Source: Paenibacillus sp. HB172176 (GTDB lineage: Bacteria; Bacillota; Bacilli; Paenibacillales; Paenibacillaceae). Taken from it: a stretch of 64,000 nt of DNA. A program made the position numbers and the translations under genes. The notes beneath the pieces were generated by a model. It was given only the letters and a program-made list of their open reading frames with translations. It searched no databases and had not been told where the DNA came from. Positions 52,861 to 61,387 of the stretch are shown here, piece by piece. The stretch spans positions 1 through 64,000 of the forward strand of contig NZ_JAATHD010000002.1 of assembly GCF_011947265.1 (NCBI RefSeq), in the 5' to 3' direction. Numbering within the stretch: the stretch's first letter is position 1; each line of letters opens with the position of its first letter.

Positions 52861-52990
52861 CAACCGGAATCAACTTCAATATTGGCAGTATAACCAAAGG
52901 CAACTGAACTCTCTGGAGATCGGTTGTTTTTTTATGAAAATTATTGGTAACAGGGAAACAAAATGATGGTATGATATCTTTGTTGCGTAT

Positions 52991-53780
52991 TCTTCGCGGC
53001 CCCTGCGCTTGGAGCGTTGAGCGATAAATATGGAAGGCGGCCGCATCATTGAGGGCATTACAGGAGGGAGCATCGGAGCGATCTTCGCCTATTTCGCAGA
53101 CATCATCCCGGCTCGGCAGCGAACGAAGTATTTCGGCTGGGCTAGCGCTGTTGCAGGAGCTGGCACTGTTTTGGGACCAGCATTAGGAGGATTGCTTGCC
53201 AAATTTGATTATGCGGCGCCTATGTATGCGGGAGCCATCATCAGTTTGCTTAACGCAGGATACGGCTTCTTGTACATGCCCGAGAGCCTTGATAAGAAGC
53301 ACAGGAGAAGAGAGCTTTCCATGTTGAAGCTGAATCCGTTCACTCAGCTTGCGAGCGTGCTTTCCTTCCAGAAGGCAAGACGGCTTTTCTTCTCAGCGTT
53401 CTTAGCTTCTGAGAAAGCTTGGCGATAAGCAGATTGCCATTCTTGGCATGATTTCAGAGTTGATCGGCTATTGCTTTATTGCGCTGTCTGCGGTGCTTGC
53501 CTTCTATCCTCTGCTCATCGCTGGCATGTTCATGTTTGGGTTTGGCGATTCGATCTTCGGACCTTCTTTCAATGGAATGTTGTCCAGGTCAGTCGAAGCA
53601 GGCGAACAAGGAAGACTCCAAGGCGGCAGCCAAGCGATTCAGGCATTGGCAAGAATGATCGGCCCTGTCGTTGGAGGCCAAATCTATGTTTCTCTCGGAC
53701 ATTCCGCCCCGGCATGCATGGGGGTGGTTCTTATCGCAGCGGCAATAGCTGCCATGCCTGTTACCCAAAGGAATAAGTAA
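52991..53780 (+). pseudogene. Decayed MFS drug-efflux transporter (TetA/TCR24-like)
   Basis: Pieces of one 12-span transporter are present in order but in different frames. FFAAPALGALSDKYGRRP (motif A) starts at 52991, then, after a loss of bases, IIEGITGGSIGAIFAYFAD (frame 53030-53428) and, after a second loss and frame change, KLGDKQIAILGMISELIGY onwards (frame 53448-53780). The first span and about one span in the middle are missing. It cannot make a working pump. Its 3' end overlaps the ZIP gene's stop by 20 bases on the opposite strand. The intact MarR gene before it is probably its former repressor. Confidence 0.85.
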
Positions 53781-54495
53781 GCCCGATCATCGCGAGCAAC
53801 CCGGCAATGAAGGAAATCGTGGCGGACAGCTCATTGCCGTCGCCGTGGCTCTCCGGAATAAGCTCCTTGTATACGACAAACAGCATGGCTCCGGCGGCAA
53901 AGGCCAAGCCATATGGCACCAAAAACGAAAATTCGGCCGCGAATTGCAAGCCGCATAAAGCGGAAATCAATTCCACCCCGCCCGTCATACTCGCATAGAG
54001 GAAGGCTTTCCCGCGCGACATTCGGCTGGAGAGCAGAAATAAGCCGATTAAGAAACCTTCCGGCACATTCTGCAAACCCATTGCAAGAGACACAAGAGGA
54101 CCCAGTCGATCGGGATCGCTCGCGTAGCTCACGCCGACGGACAAGCCCTCCGGCAAATTATGTATCGCCATGGCGACAAGGAACAGCATAGCCCTGGAGC
54201 GATCCTGTGCATCATTCTCCTTCGCATGCTCCAAATCCGCATGCGGCAGATAGGTCTCCAATAAGGTTAATACGGCCGTGCCAAGAATAATGCCAATGAC
54301 CAGCACCGCTAAATTCGAAAGCTTTAACGCAGACGGAATTAAACCGTAAGTCGAAGCCGCCACCATAATGCCTGCAGTGAAAGCCAGCAGTACATCTTTG
54401 CCGCGATGGGACATCCTTCGAAGAAAGAGGATTGGCACGGCGCCGAGCGCGGTTGCTGCGGACGACGCCGCAGCGCCAAGGAATAGATTGTCCAT
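53761..54495 (-). CDS. ZIP-family metal transporter
   Basis: A 244-residue eight-span ZIP transporter moving zinc, iron or manganese into the cytoplasm. The hallmark metal site in the fourth span is HNLPEGLSVGVSY, with the matching QNVPEGFLIGLFL in the fifth. A His-rich loop is absent. The ATG at 54495 follows GGGAGGTCAT; the longer frame to 54666 is not supported. Converges on the decayed MFS gene. Confidence 0.9.
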   Translation of the reverse strand: MDNLFLGAAASSAATALGAVPILFLRRMSHRGKDVLLAFTAGIMVAASTYGLIPSALKLSNLAVLVIGIILGTAVLTLLETYLPHADLEHAKENDAQDRSRAMLFLVAMAIHNLPEGLSVGVSYASDPDRLGPLVSLAMGLQNVPEGFLIGLFLLSSRMSRGKAFLYASMTGGVELISALCGLQFAAEFSFLVPYGLAFAAGAMLFVVYKELIPESHGDGNELSATISFIAGLLAMIGLTYSFG

Positions 54496-54580
54496 ATGAC
54501 CTCCCGTAGATCGATTGTCTACAGTAACAATATGGTACAAGCTGCGCAAACATGATTCGCTCATGAAAAAAGACATGGAA

Positions 54581-54605
54581 AAGAGGCCATAATAGAAGGC
54601 CTCTT
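54581..54605 (-). terminator. Terminator of the double-motif protein gene
   Basis: AAGAGGCC (54581-54588) pairs with GGCCTCTT (54598-54605) and continues as TT on the minus strand. It lies 19 bases beyond the stop of the minus-strand gene at 54624. Confidence 0.65.
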
Positions 54606-54623
54606 CGTCAATCGTTCTATTTG

Positions 54624-54929
54624 TTAGACATGCTTCCAAAGGGTATCTTGACCCGTTTTCGGACAATCTGGAAAAACTTGACCGATGCCAAAACTCATTT
54701 CTTGACCGTCTTCATCGACATATTGGCCGGCTTCGGTTACTTTATCGCCTGTGGGATGCAGATGCTCCGCGTGTCTCCAGGTTGTGGGCTCATACGTTCT
54801 CGGACATTCAGGGAACGGCTGTCCGGACTGAAGAGTCCGGCTCTCTCCCGCAGCGCAGATATAGTTCCCCGTCTCCTCCACGGTTTCATTCGTATTGTGC
54901 AAGTCCTTTGTATCCGTATTCATCTCCAT
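54624..54929 (-). CDS. Small protein with two copies of a G-Y/FP-CP/W motif (101 aa)
   Basis: I do not recognise the family with certainty; YjzC-like proteins look somewhat similar. The protein is a tandem repeat: each half has a G-x-Y strand, a G-x4-LxxG turn-like stretch and G-Q-x-F-P-x-C-P followed later by T-x-W (GQPFPECP, GQVFPDCP). The paired Cys could bind metal. The start is ATG 54929 or 54923, both after GGAGAGG. It sits between the ZIP and zinc-finger genes. Confidence 0.6.
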   Translation of the reverse strand: MEMNTDTKDLHNTNETVEETGNYICAAGESRTLQSGQPFPECPRTYEPTTWRHAEHLHPTGDKVTEAGQYVDEDGQEMSFGIGQVFPDCPKTGQDTLWKHV

Positions 54930-55049
54930 CCATCCTCTCCAAAGCCTTAATTCCTGATATCCGTGGAACGGCATGCTCCTTCTAATCAGGTATTGCCTTT
55001 TACCCGCTTCACGGGAAATAGAATCAAGGCTTATAATGAAAGGAGTCGC

Positions 55050-55370
55050 CTAATCGAACAAATCGCCGAACATATCCATGACGCTTTTCTTTTTCTTTTT
55101 GCGGGGATAGTCCTTGCGATACGGGTTCGATTCATGATCGTACTTGTAGCGATCCGAATCATCCTTGTGCACGGAGCTCTTGTAGCGGTCTTCCCTGTTG
55201 TGCCATTCGTTGTAATCGTCTCGTTCCTCGCGGACGCCGGACATCAGCTTGTCTAGCTCGCCCCGGTCGAGCCAGACGCCTTTGCAGGATGGGCAAATAT
55301 CGATGAGAATCTCGTTCTTTTCGACCTCGCGCAATCTGGAGTCTTCACAAACCGGACATTTCAGCATCAT
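55050..55370 (-). CDS. zf-TFIIB-type zinc-ribbon protein (106 aa)
   Basis: The N-terminal half is a zinc ribbon with two CxxC knuckles (LKCPVCED and IDICPSCKGVWLDRGELDKL), the known zf-TFIIB pattern. The C-terminal half is strongly charged and ends KKKKKSVMDMFGDLFD. The start follows AGGAGGCA. Role unknown. The family occurs widely in Bacillales as small cytosolic proteins. Confidence 0.85.
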   Translation of the reverse strand: MMLKCPVCEDSRLREVEKNEILIDICPSCKGVWLDRGELDKLMSGVREERDDYNEWHNREDRYKSSVHKDDSDRYKYDHESNPYRKDYPRKKKKKSVMDMFGDLFD

Positions 55371-55476
55371 TATGCCTCCTTTACTATTTTCAGCCTATGC
55401 AGTGTTTACGAATGAAGCCAGATCATGTTTCAACAATTTGTCGAGATTATGTTCCACAAACGGGGAGGAATTCAAA

Positions 55477-56259
55477 ATGAAGTCAAATGAAACAAATGAT
55501 GCACATGTGTCGGCGTATCTGGAGCGAATTTCTTTTCAAGGCACACCTGATTTGAGCGCAGACACGCTGTTCAAGCTGCAAGAATGCCATTTGCACGCGG
55601 TGCCTTACGAGAATCTGGACATTCTAAGGGGTGTGCCGCTCTCGCTGGACACTGAGGCGCTTCTCGAAAAGATTGTCTATCGCAAGCGCGGCGGCTATTG
55701 CTTTGAGCTTAACGCTTTGTTCGGCTGGCTGCTGCGGGAGCTTGGCTTCAAGGTGAGCGATCATGTCGCGAGATTCTGGCGGGATGAAGTCGCGCCGCCG
55801 CCGAAGCGCAGACATCATGTGTTGAAGGTTGTCGCCGAGGGCAATGTCTACTTATGTGATGTCGGGGTCGGGGGGATCGTGCCTCGTTGGCCGATTCTTA
55901 TTGCTGAAGAAGCAGTGCAGAAGCAGGAAGGGGAGACGTATAAGCTTGCTCGGGACGAGGAATTCGGCTCCATGCTGTGCGAGTTGAAGCGAGGGGAGTG
56001 GGAGCGAATCTATTCCTTCACCGATGAGAAACAATTTCCCAAGGATTTCATCTTCCCGTCCTTCTGGTGCGAGCACGCGGAGGATTCGATCTTCAGGAAA
56101 AGCGCAATGCTGGCGATTCGAACCCGGGAAGGACGGAACACGGTATGGGGCGATGAATTCCGTATTTTCGATGAGGGCGGTGTGCAGACTTTCGTTCCCG
56201 ATTCCGAAGGTGCTTACAAGCAAGCGCTGCTTACATATTTCGGCATAACTCTGGATTGA
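55477..56259 (+). CDS. Arylamine N-acetyltransferase
   Basis: A 260-residue NAT enzyme that transfers an acetyl group from acetyl-CoA to aryl amines or hydrazines. The catalytic triad is complete: Cys in KRGGYCFELN, His in RRHHVLKV and Asp in LCDVGVGG. The ATG at 55477 follows GGGGAGGAA. It is followed at 18 bases by a tiny zinc protein, so both may be co-transcribed. Confidence 0.92.
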   Translation: MKSNETNDAHVSAYLERISFQGTPDLSADTLFKLQECHLHAVPYENLDILRGVPLSLDTEALLEKIVYRKRGGYCFELNALFGWLLRELGFKVSDHVARFWRDEVAPPPKRRHHVLKVVAEGNVYLCDVGVGGIVPRWPILIAEEAVQKQEGETYKLARDEEFGSMLCELKRGEWERIYSFTDEKQFPKDFIFPSFWCEHAEDSIFRKSAMLAIRTREGRNTVWGDEFRIFDEGGVQTFVPDSEGAYKQALLTYFGITLD

Positions 56260-56277
56260 AGAAAGGAGATGATCCGC

Positions 56278-56421
56278 ATGAGGGAATATGTCGGCACATG
56301 CTCATTATGCGGGAAGTCGATTTATTGCGAGGACGGTTTCTTGAACGGCATTGTGCTTGAGGATAAGGAGCTCTTATGCTTCGAATGCCGGGAGAGTGCG
56401 AAAGCGAAGAAGCCGCGATAA
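56278..56421 (+). CDS. Tiny four-cysteine protein (47 aa)
   Basis: A 47-residue protein with paired cysteines CSLC (residues 8-11) and CFEC near the end, plus one more Cys, suggesting a small zinc ribbon. It has a near-perfect ribosome site AAAGGAGATGAT 8 bases before its ATG. No family assigned. It is immediately downstream of the N-acetyltransferase gene. Confidence 0.65.
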   Translation: MREYVGTCSLCGKSIYCEDGFLNGIVLEDKELLCFECRESAKAKKPR

Positions 56422-56496
56422 GAATTAACGAAACGGCTATGCCGTCCTTTGGCGGCGCGGCGTTTTTCATTCCGGAGGCTGGAGGGAGCAATAGCA

Positions 56497-56844
56497 ATGG
56501 CAAAGGAAAGCAATACCAATATCATCATCGCGGGACTTCTGCTCGCCATTCTGATGGCGTCGATGGACAATACGATTGTAGCGACAGCGATCGGGACCAT
56601 AGTGGGTGAGCTCGGCGTATCGGCGACGAACTCTGGTCTTGTCCTGCTCCCGATGATGGTCGGAACGGTAGTAACGGCGGCTGGAGGCGGGCAAATGCTA
56701 ACAAAATTCAAGTACCGCTCGATTATGATCCCGACACTCGCGCTGCTGGTCGGTTGTCTTCTTCTTATTGCGATCCCGAAAGCTTGCCGTTATCGAGATG
56801 CAGCACGCGATCGCACAGCTTCAGCACCCGCTCATCATGCGTGA
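56497..56844 (+). pseudogene. Decayed EmrB/QacA-type MFS transporter
   Basis: The start is normal (MAKESNTNIIIAGLLLAIL, then MASMDNTIVATAIGTIVGELG, motif D1 region) with a good ribosome site, but after VGELG it jumps in frame to a late span (SATNSGLVLLPMMVGTVVT, then KFKYRSIMIPTLALL). About 240 residues in the middle are missing, and the end runs out of family-like sequence where the hrtA-like gene comes in from the opposite strand (56765). Only three to four of 14 spans remain. Confidence 0.8.
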
Positions 56845-57445
56845 CCATGACGGCGCTCTTGCGCCGCTCCTTCACCTGACTTGCAAGCATGCTAACCACG
56901 TCGAGGCCTCGCGAAGCATCCAGGCTTGCCGTCGGTTCATCCGCGAGCAGCACGGCCGGATCGTTCATCATCGCTCGCGCGATCGCCGTTCGCTGGCGTT
57001 CGCCTCCCGACAGCCTGTCAGGGTAAGCGCTACGCCGATGGGACAGTCCCATCTCTTCGAGCAGTGCCTTCATCCTCTCGGAGGCAGAGGCTCTGTCAAT
57101 GCCGACGAGTTTGCTCACAAGAAGAAGCTGTTCTTCTACTTTCAAATAAGGAATCAAATGCGAGCTTTGAAAAACAAAGCCGATTTTGCGAAGCCTCAGC
57201 TCTGACAGGGCTTGCTTCCTCTTGCCCTGCAGAGCTTCTCCATCAATCAAGACCTGTCCAGAGGTTGGCTGCAGAAGCGCTCCCGCAATGGAGAGGAAGG
57301 TGCTCTTGCCGGACCCGGAGGGTCCCATAACCGCAACCAGTTCGCCTTCAGCCACCGCCAATTGAAGCTCATTCAGAACGGTGAATGCCTTGCCTCCGTC
57401 TTCGAACTTTTGCGTAACTTGCCGCAATTGAAGTCTATTCTTCAT
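56765..57445 (-). CDS. hrtA: ABC transporter ATPase (HrtA-like, heme efflux)
   Basis: A 226-residue MacB/LolD-type ATPase: Walker A MGPSGSGKSTFLS, signature LSGGERQRTAIARA and Walker B VLLADEPTASLD are intact. With the permease upstream (4-base overlap) it forms a two-gene exporter. The neighbouring two-component genes are HssRS-like, so I read it as HrtA, which helps expel heme. Its last codons overlap the decayed MFS gene on the other strand. Confidence 0.8.
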   Translation of the reverse strand: MKNRLQLRQVTQKFEDGGKAFTVLNELQLAVAEGELVAVMGPSGSGKSTFLSIAGALLQPTSGQVLIDGEALQGKRKQALSELRLRKIGFVFQSSHLIPYLKVEEQLLLVSKLVGIDRASASERMKALLEEMGLSHRRSAYPDRLSGGERQRTAIARAMMNDPAVLLADEPTASLDASRGLDVVSMLASQVKERRKSAVMVTHDERVLKLCDRVLHLDNGKLSGSQ

Positions 57446-58554
57446 GGCGCAGTCCTCCCGATAGCTTCGAGTGCGTCAATGCCCGCGACCTTCCATACGG
57501 AGAAGAGCGACCCGGCAAGCGACAAGAGCATAAACAACAAACAAGTAAGTGCCAGCGTAGAGACTTCTAATTGAAAGGGCATCGTGCTTGGCAACAAGGC
57601 CTCGAAGCCGTTCAACAGCAGCACGCTAACGATCAAGCTGACGAGCGATAATAGAAGCACCTGCAAAGCCACGCTTCCCGCCAAATATGACGTGCGCGAG
57701 CCAATGGCTTTCAGAATGCCGAATTGACTCGTCTTCTGAATCGTCATGACGTAGAAGAATACCGCGAGAACGAAGGCGGATATAATGAATAAGAACGCAA
57801 TCATCATCTTAAGCGAGCCTTGCTCCTCCTTGTAGCCGGGAATTGCAGATACCGCTTCCGATTTCGTAACCGTTTCCGTGCCCGGCAGATGTTGGCGCAA
57901 TTTCGTCGCTATGGATTTCGAAGCTTTAACGGCTATTGCATTATAACTTGGCTGCCCGCCGGCAGGATTGGCATTCCGCGTCTGCAACAGTTGCCAATCC
58001 TTCATATTAAGAAAAACGGCCGGTGTGTGGCTGAACGATTCATCCTTCACGAAGCCGTCGACTCTCCACTCGATGCCCGAGGCTTCGTCGACAAGAACCG
58101 AGCCGATCACGATGCCGTATGCCTTCAGCTTCTCATCGACAACCACATATCCTTCCATCTGATCCGAGATCGTCATGCCTTCTATAACGTCTGGTGCAAG
58201 CCAGCTCCCTGATCTCACCGCGAGCAGTGTCACATCAAGCTTCGTCGAGGAACCCGAAAGCATAACCGTCGTCATCCTCACGCCTAGCGGCTCGGCATTC
58301 TCTTCGCCGGCAATAGCTCCAACAGCTTCAAGCTGCTGCTGTTCAAGCTGTGACCGGATGAAACGATGGTTCGCGTCCTCTTCCAGTACGAAATGCGTCG
58401 CGCTCATATTCTGGATGGACGAGGCGTTATCGTAAGCAAGCCCTTGCGCAAGCCCCGTGACGAACAAGACAAGAAACGCGACAAGAACCATAATGGCGGC
58501 AATCAGCGAATATCTTCCCTTGGCAAATCTGATTTCTCTTAAAGCCAGAAACAT
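57442..58554 (-). CDS. hrtB: FtsX-like ABC permease (HrtB-like)
   Basis: A 370-residue permease: one span at the N-terminus (YSLIAAIMVLVAFLVLFVTG), a large outside domain of about 210 residues, then three spans at the end with the FtsX block (MTIQKTSQFGILKAIGSRTSYL). This is the layout of HrtB/MacB-type proteins that take compounds from the membrane. The start follows GAGGAGGAA. A direct repeat resembling an HssR site lies just before it, so it probably starts its own transcript downstream of hssRS. Confidence 0.82.
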   Translation of the reverse strand: MFLALREIRFAKGRYSLIAAIMVLVAFLVLFVTGLAQGLAYDNASSIQNMSATHFVLEEDANHRFIRSQLEQQQLEAVGAIAGEENAEPLGVRMTTVMLSGSSTKLDVTLLAVRSGSWLAPDVIEGMTISDQMEGYVVVDEKLKAYGIVIGSVLVDEASGIEWRVDGFVKDESFSHTPAVFLNMKDWQLLQTRNANPAGGQPSYNAIAVKASKSIATKLRQHLPGTETVTKSEAVSAIPGYKEEQGSLKMMIAFLFIISAFVLAVFFYVMTIQKTSQFGILKAIGSRTSYLAGSVALQVLLLSLVSLIVSVLLLNGFEALLPSTMPFQLEVSTLALTCLLFMLLSLAGSLFSVWKVAGIDALEAIGRTAP

Positions 58555-58581
58555 ATTGCATTCCTCCTCTTCCTATTTGCG

Positions 58582-58614
58582 AGTATAGGAAGCGAAAGTG
58601 AACGGAGGGTGAAC
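58582..58614 (-). promoter_or_regulatory. HssR-box-like direct repeat and -10 before hrtB
   Basis: Read on the minus strand, GTTCACCCT, then CC, then GTTCACTTT (plus 58614 down to 58595): two 9-mers with an 11-bp period, the same geometry as the published staphylococcal HssR site (GTTCATATT-N2-GTTCATATT). TATACT (plus 58587-58582) follows as a -10. It sits between the kinase stop and the hrtB start. Confidence 0.65.
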
Positions 58615-58620
58615 GGCTTG

Positions 58621-59997
58621 TTACAGTTGGGGCAGGACGATCGTGAAGCAGGTGCCATCCTTCGAGCTTTCGACTTCAATCTGTCCGCCATGAAGCTGTA
58701 CGATTTTTTTCACGATGGCGAGTCCCAGCCCCGACCGTCCGGAGGATCGCTCGCGGACTTTGTCAGCTCTGTAGAAGCGATCGAACAGGAAGGGCAGATG
58801 CTCCTTGCCAATGCCGTCGCCATTGTCCTTAATCTTGATCACGATTTGAGCAAGGGACTGCTCGGCTGTCATTTCAATCGCTCTTCCCGCCGGAATATGC
58901 TCCACCGCATTGCCAAGAAGGTTCATCCAAACCTGCATGAACAGCACTTCGTCCCCTTGAAGCTTAAGCGAGGCGGGCACAGCGATTTTCAGCAACAGCT
59001 CTTTCTTCTCCAGCTGCCAATCAAGCATTTGAACGGTTTTTCGAATTTGATTCAGAAGCGAAAAGGTCGTCTTTGTTAATGGGGTCCGCTCCTGGTCCAA
59101 AGAAGAAAGCACCAGCAGCTGCTTGCTGAGCAGGGACAGATGGCGGCTCTCTTCTTCAATGATGGATGCGTATCTCGCGCGCTCCTCGTCCGGCAGACTT
59201 CCCTCGGCCAGTACTTTCGAGAAGCCTTGAATCGAGGTAAGGGGAGATTGGATTTCATGTGAAACATTGGCCACGAATTGCTGACGAGATTGGTCCATTC
59301 GTTCCAATTCTCGGCTCATGATCATGAAATGGCCGGCTAATTGGCCGATTTCGTCTTTGCGTTTGGTCGATAAGCTCAGTTTGAAATCGCCTCTCGCCAT
59401 GCGCTTGGTCGCCTCGGAAAGGCGGGTGATCGGCTTGACCAAATATCTAGTGCTGATCAAAAACAAGAGGATGCTTATCGCAACAGTAAGGACGATGATC
59501 CATGCGAAGAAGCTGCGCAATTCGCCGAATTGCAGAATGACATCCGGACGAATGAAGAGGGCGAATTCACGATCAGCGAGTTGGACAGGAACGCCAACCG
59601 TATTGCTCAGCCGGTTATCGAAGAAACCGGAGATGAACAGCTTGTTCGGAAACTGCGCGACGCCGTGATAGCGGCCGCCCCCAAGCACCTCCTCGATTGC
59701 CTGCTCATTCAGATCCCGCTCACGGAAATCCTGTCCATAGAAGCGATGATCCGCTTCACCGTCGGTCAGGTACATTTCATAGCCGAGAGCAGCGGCGTTC
59801 GTCAAATAGGCATCGACGAGCTGCGGTTCTTCCTCGGCAAATTGTTTTATTTGCTCGGCTATGCCGAGCAGCTTCTCGTCGTTGAACGGCTTTAGCTGCG
59901 CGTGATAATACATGTTCGAGAAGAAGAAGCCCAGCAGACTGCTTGCGAGGATTACGGCTGCGGTAATCAGGAATACCCGGAAGTACAAGGATCTCAC
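58621..59997 (-). CDS. hssS: Sensor histidine kinase (HssS-like)
   Basis: A 458-residue membrane kinase: two spans (about residues 7-27 and 163-185) around an extracellular domain, then HAMP, the H box FVANVSHEIQSPLTSIQGF with phospho-His, and the ATPase boxes (NAVEHIP, DNGDGIGKEHLPFLFDRFYR, GLGLAIVKKIV). It overlaps the regulator gene by 4 bases. In the HssRS system it senses heme stress. The assignment follows from the regulator and exporter next to it. Confidence 0.82.
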   Translation of the reverse strand: MRSLYFRVFLITAAVILASSLLGFFFSNMYYHAQLKPFNDEKLLGIAEQIKQFAEEEPQLVDAYLTNAAALGYEMYLTDGEADHRFYGQDFRERDLNEQAIEEVLGGGRYHGVAQFPNKLFISGFFDNRLSNTVGVPVQLADREFALFIRPDVILQFGELRSFFAWIIVLTVAISILLFLISTRYLVKPITRLSEATKRMARGDFKLSLSTKRKDEIGQLAGHFMIMSRELERMDQSRQQFVANVSHEIQSPLTSIQGFSKVLAEGSLPDEERARYASIIEEESRHLSLLSKQLLVLSSLDQERTPLTKTTFSLLNQIRKTVQMLDWQLEKKELLLKIAVPASLKLQGDEVLFMQVWMNLLGNAVEHIPAGRAIEMTAEQSLAQIVIKIKDNGDGIGKEHLPFLFDRFYRADKVRERSSGRSGLGLAIVKKIVQLHGGQIEVESSKDGTCFTIVLPQL

Positions 59998-60674
59998 TTC
60001 GTTTTCACCTCGATTTTGTAACCGACGCCTCGAACCGTCTGAATGGCGAAGTCCTCGCCGTAATCGGCAAATCGCTGACGCAGCCGCTTGATATGCACAT
60101 TGACGGTCCGGTCATCTCCTTCGAAATCCGCTCCCCATACAAGCGTTATGAGTTCGTCGCGCGAGAAGAGCCGCCCGGGATATTGCGCCAGCTGCGATAA
60201 CAGCTCGAATTCTCTCAACGGCAGGAAGATGACGGATTCTCCGTCCGTTACTTCAAAGTTTTTGCGATCGATTATAATCCGATTCATCCGAATGATGTCG
60301 CTTGATGTGCGATTGTAACGCCTGAAAAGCGCTTTGACCCTGAACACCATTTCCTCGGGCTCGAACGGCTTCGTCATATAATCATCTGTGCCTCGCAAAT
60401 AGCCCTGCTCCTTGTCGGACAGCTGATCCAGTGCAGTAAGCATAATAATCGGAATATCGTAGTTGGAGCGTATATATTCGCACAGATCATAGCCGTCCAT
60501 GCCCGGCATCATAATATCGAGAATTGCCAGATCGATAGGCTCAAGCCCCAATAGGCGGACCGCTTCGGTTCCGTCTTGCGCTTCGTATATCCGGTAGCCT
60601 TCCTTCGTCAACGCATAGCGAAGCAAGGCGCGAATAGGCGCATTGTCGTCGGCCAGAAGTATATGTTTCATCAT
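59994..60674 (-). CDS. hssR: Response regulator (HssR-like, OmpR family)
   Basis: A 226-residue OmpR-type regulator. The receiver has LADDNAP, Asp in LAILDIMMPGMDG and Lys in DDYMTKPFE; the winged-helix DNA-binding domain ends in TVNVHIKRLRQRF and RGVGYK. It shares with staphylococcal HssR the runs LSDKEQ, GTDDYMTKPFE, FRVKALFRRYN and GDDRTVNVHIKRLRQRF. It should act on the direct repeat upstream of hrtB. First gene of the minus-strand locus. Confidence 0.85.
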   Translation of the reverse strand: MMKHILLADDNAPIRALLRYALTKEGYRIYEAQDGTEAVRLLGLEPIDLAILDIMMPGMDGYDLCEYIRSNYDIPIIMLTALDQLSDKEQGYLRGTDDYMTKPFEPEEMVFRVKALFRRYNRTSSDIIRMNRIIIDRKNFEVTDGESVIFLPLREFELLSQLAQYPGRLFSRDELITLVWGADFEGDDRTVNVHIKRLRQRFADYGEDFAIQTVRGVGYKIEVKTK

Positions 60675-60831
60675 CGTTTCTCGCTCAGATCCTTCCCAGG
60701 TGGATGTTCGGTAAAAGTATCATGCGCCGCAGGGCAAGTCAAGATATGGACTGGTTTCTGAATGGCAGTTGTTGGTTGCCGCTCAGAATTCCGATATACT
60801 ATGGAGCATAGAGTCATTTGGAGGTGTCGGT

Positions 60832-61371
60832 TTGATTGGAACTATCCTGCACATTCCGTTGTCGATAGCGCTGTTGCTGGTGCTGATCGGGCTCATCGCG
60901 TTCTTCCTTTGGCAAAAGGGAAGGCAGTCGCTCAAGTGGCTGCTGCCTGTAAGCCTGCCGATTTTTATCCTTTGCCAGCTCTACCTCTGGAATCTTGATT
61001 TCCATCATGCGGCTAAGAGCTATTTGTTCGCGAGCAGCAGCTATCATTGCGATTATGAAGAGGATTTGGAGGATTTCGAGCTGGAGCTGCCGAAGAGAAC
61101 CGTACTGAAGGGAAAAGAGGATGCCTGTTCTCCGTTTTATTTGACGTATGCTAACAGAACGCAGTTTAAGATCCATTTCGATAATCAGCTTCAGCAGCTG
61201 AAGCAAGATGCGGAAATTCAGGATTTCGACTACAGCGGAGTGGAGGAGACCTATGATATCCATACCGGTTCCCGGTATGAGGTTGAATTGCTGTCCGGGG
61301 CGATTCTGCGGATTGAATATCATCCAGACGAGAAGCCTCATACCATTTCGATAACCTTTCAACCTGATTAA
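60832..61371 (+). CDS. Membrane protein of unknown function (179 aa)
   Basis: Two hydrophobic spans near the N-terminus (IPLSIALLLVLIGLIAFFLW and WLLPVSLPIFILCQLYLW) are followed by an acidic soluble domain (SSSYHCDYEEDLEDFELELP) and a short beta-rich end (IHTGSRYEVELLSGAILRIEY). TTG 60832 is chosen as start because GGAGGTG lies 5 bases before it; the earlier in-frame codon has no site. No family recognised. It lies 17 bases before the LysR gene, so it may be in its operon. Confidence 0.6.
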   Translation: MIGTILHIPLSIALLLVLIGLIAFFLWQKGRQSLKWLLPVSLPIFILCQLYLWNLDFHHAAKSYLFASSSYHCDYEEDLEDFELELPKRTVLKGKEDACSPFYLTYANRTQFKIHFDNQLQQLKQDAEIQDFDYSGVEETYDIHTGSRYEVELLSGAILRIEYHPDEKPHTISITFQPD

Positions 61372-61387
61372 AAGAAGGAGCTTCCCT

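Noticed and set aside
53405..56785. AAGCTT at or near the broken points of both MFS genes
   Set aside because: A six-base match occurs often by chance, and in the second case it lies within the ABC ATPase coding sequence, so it is no evidence for a common mechanism.
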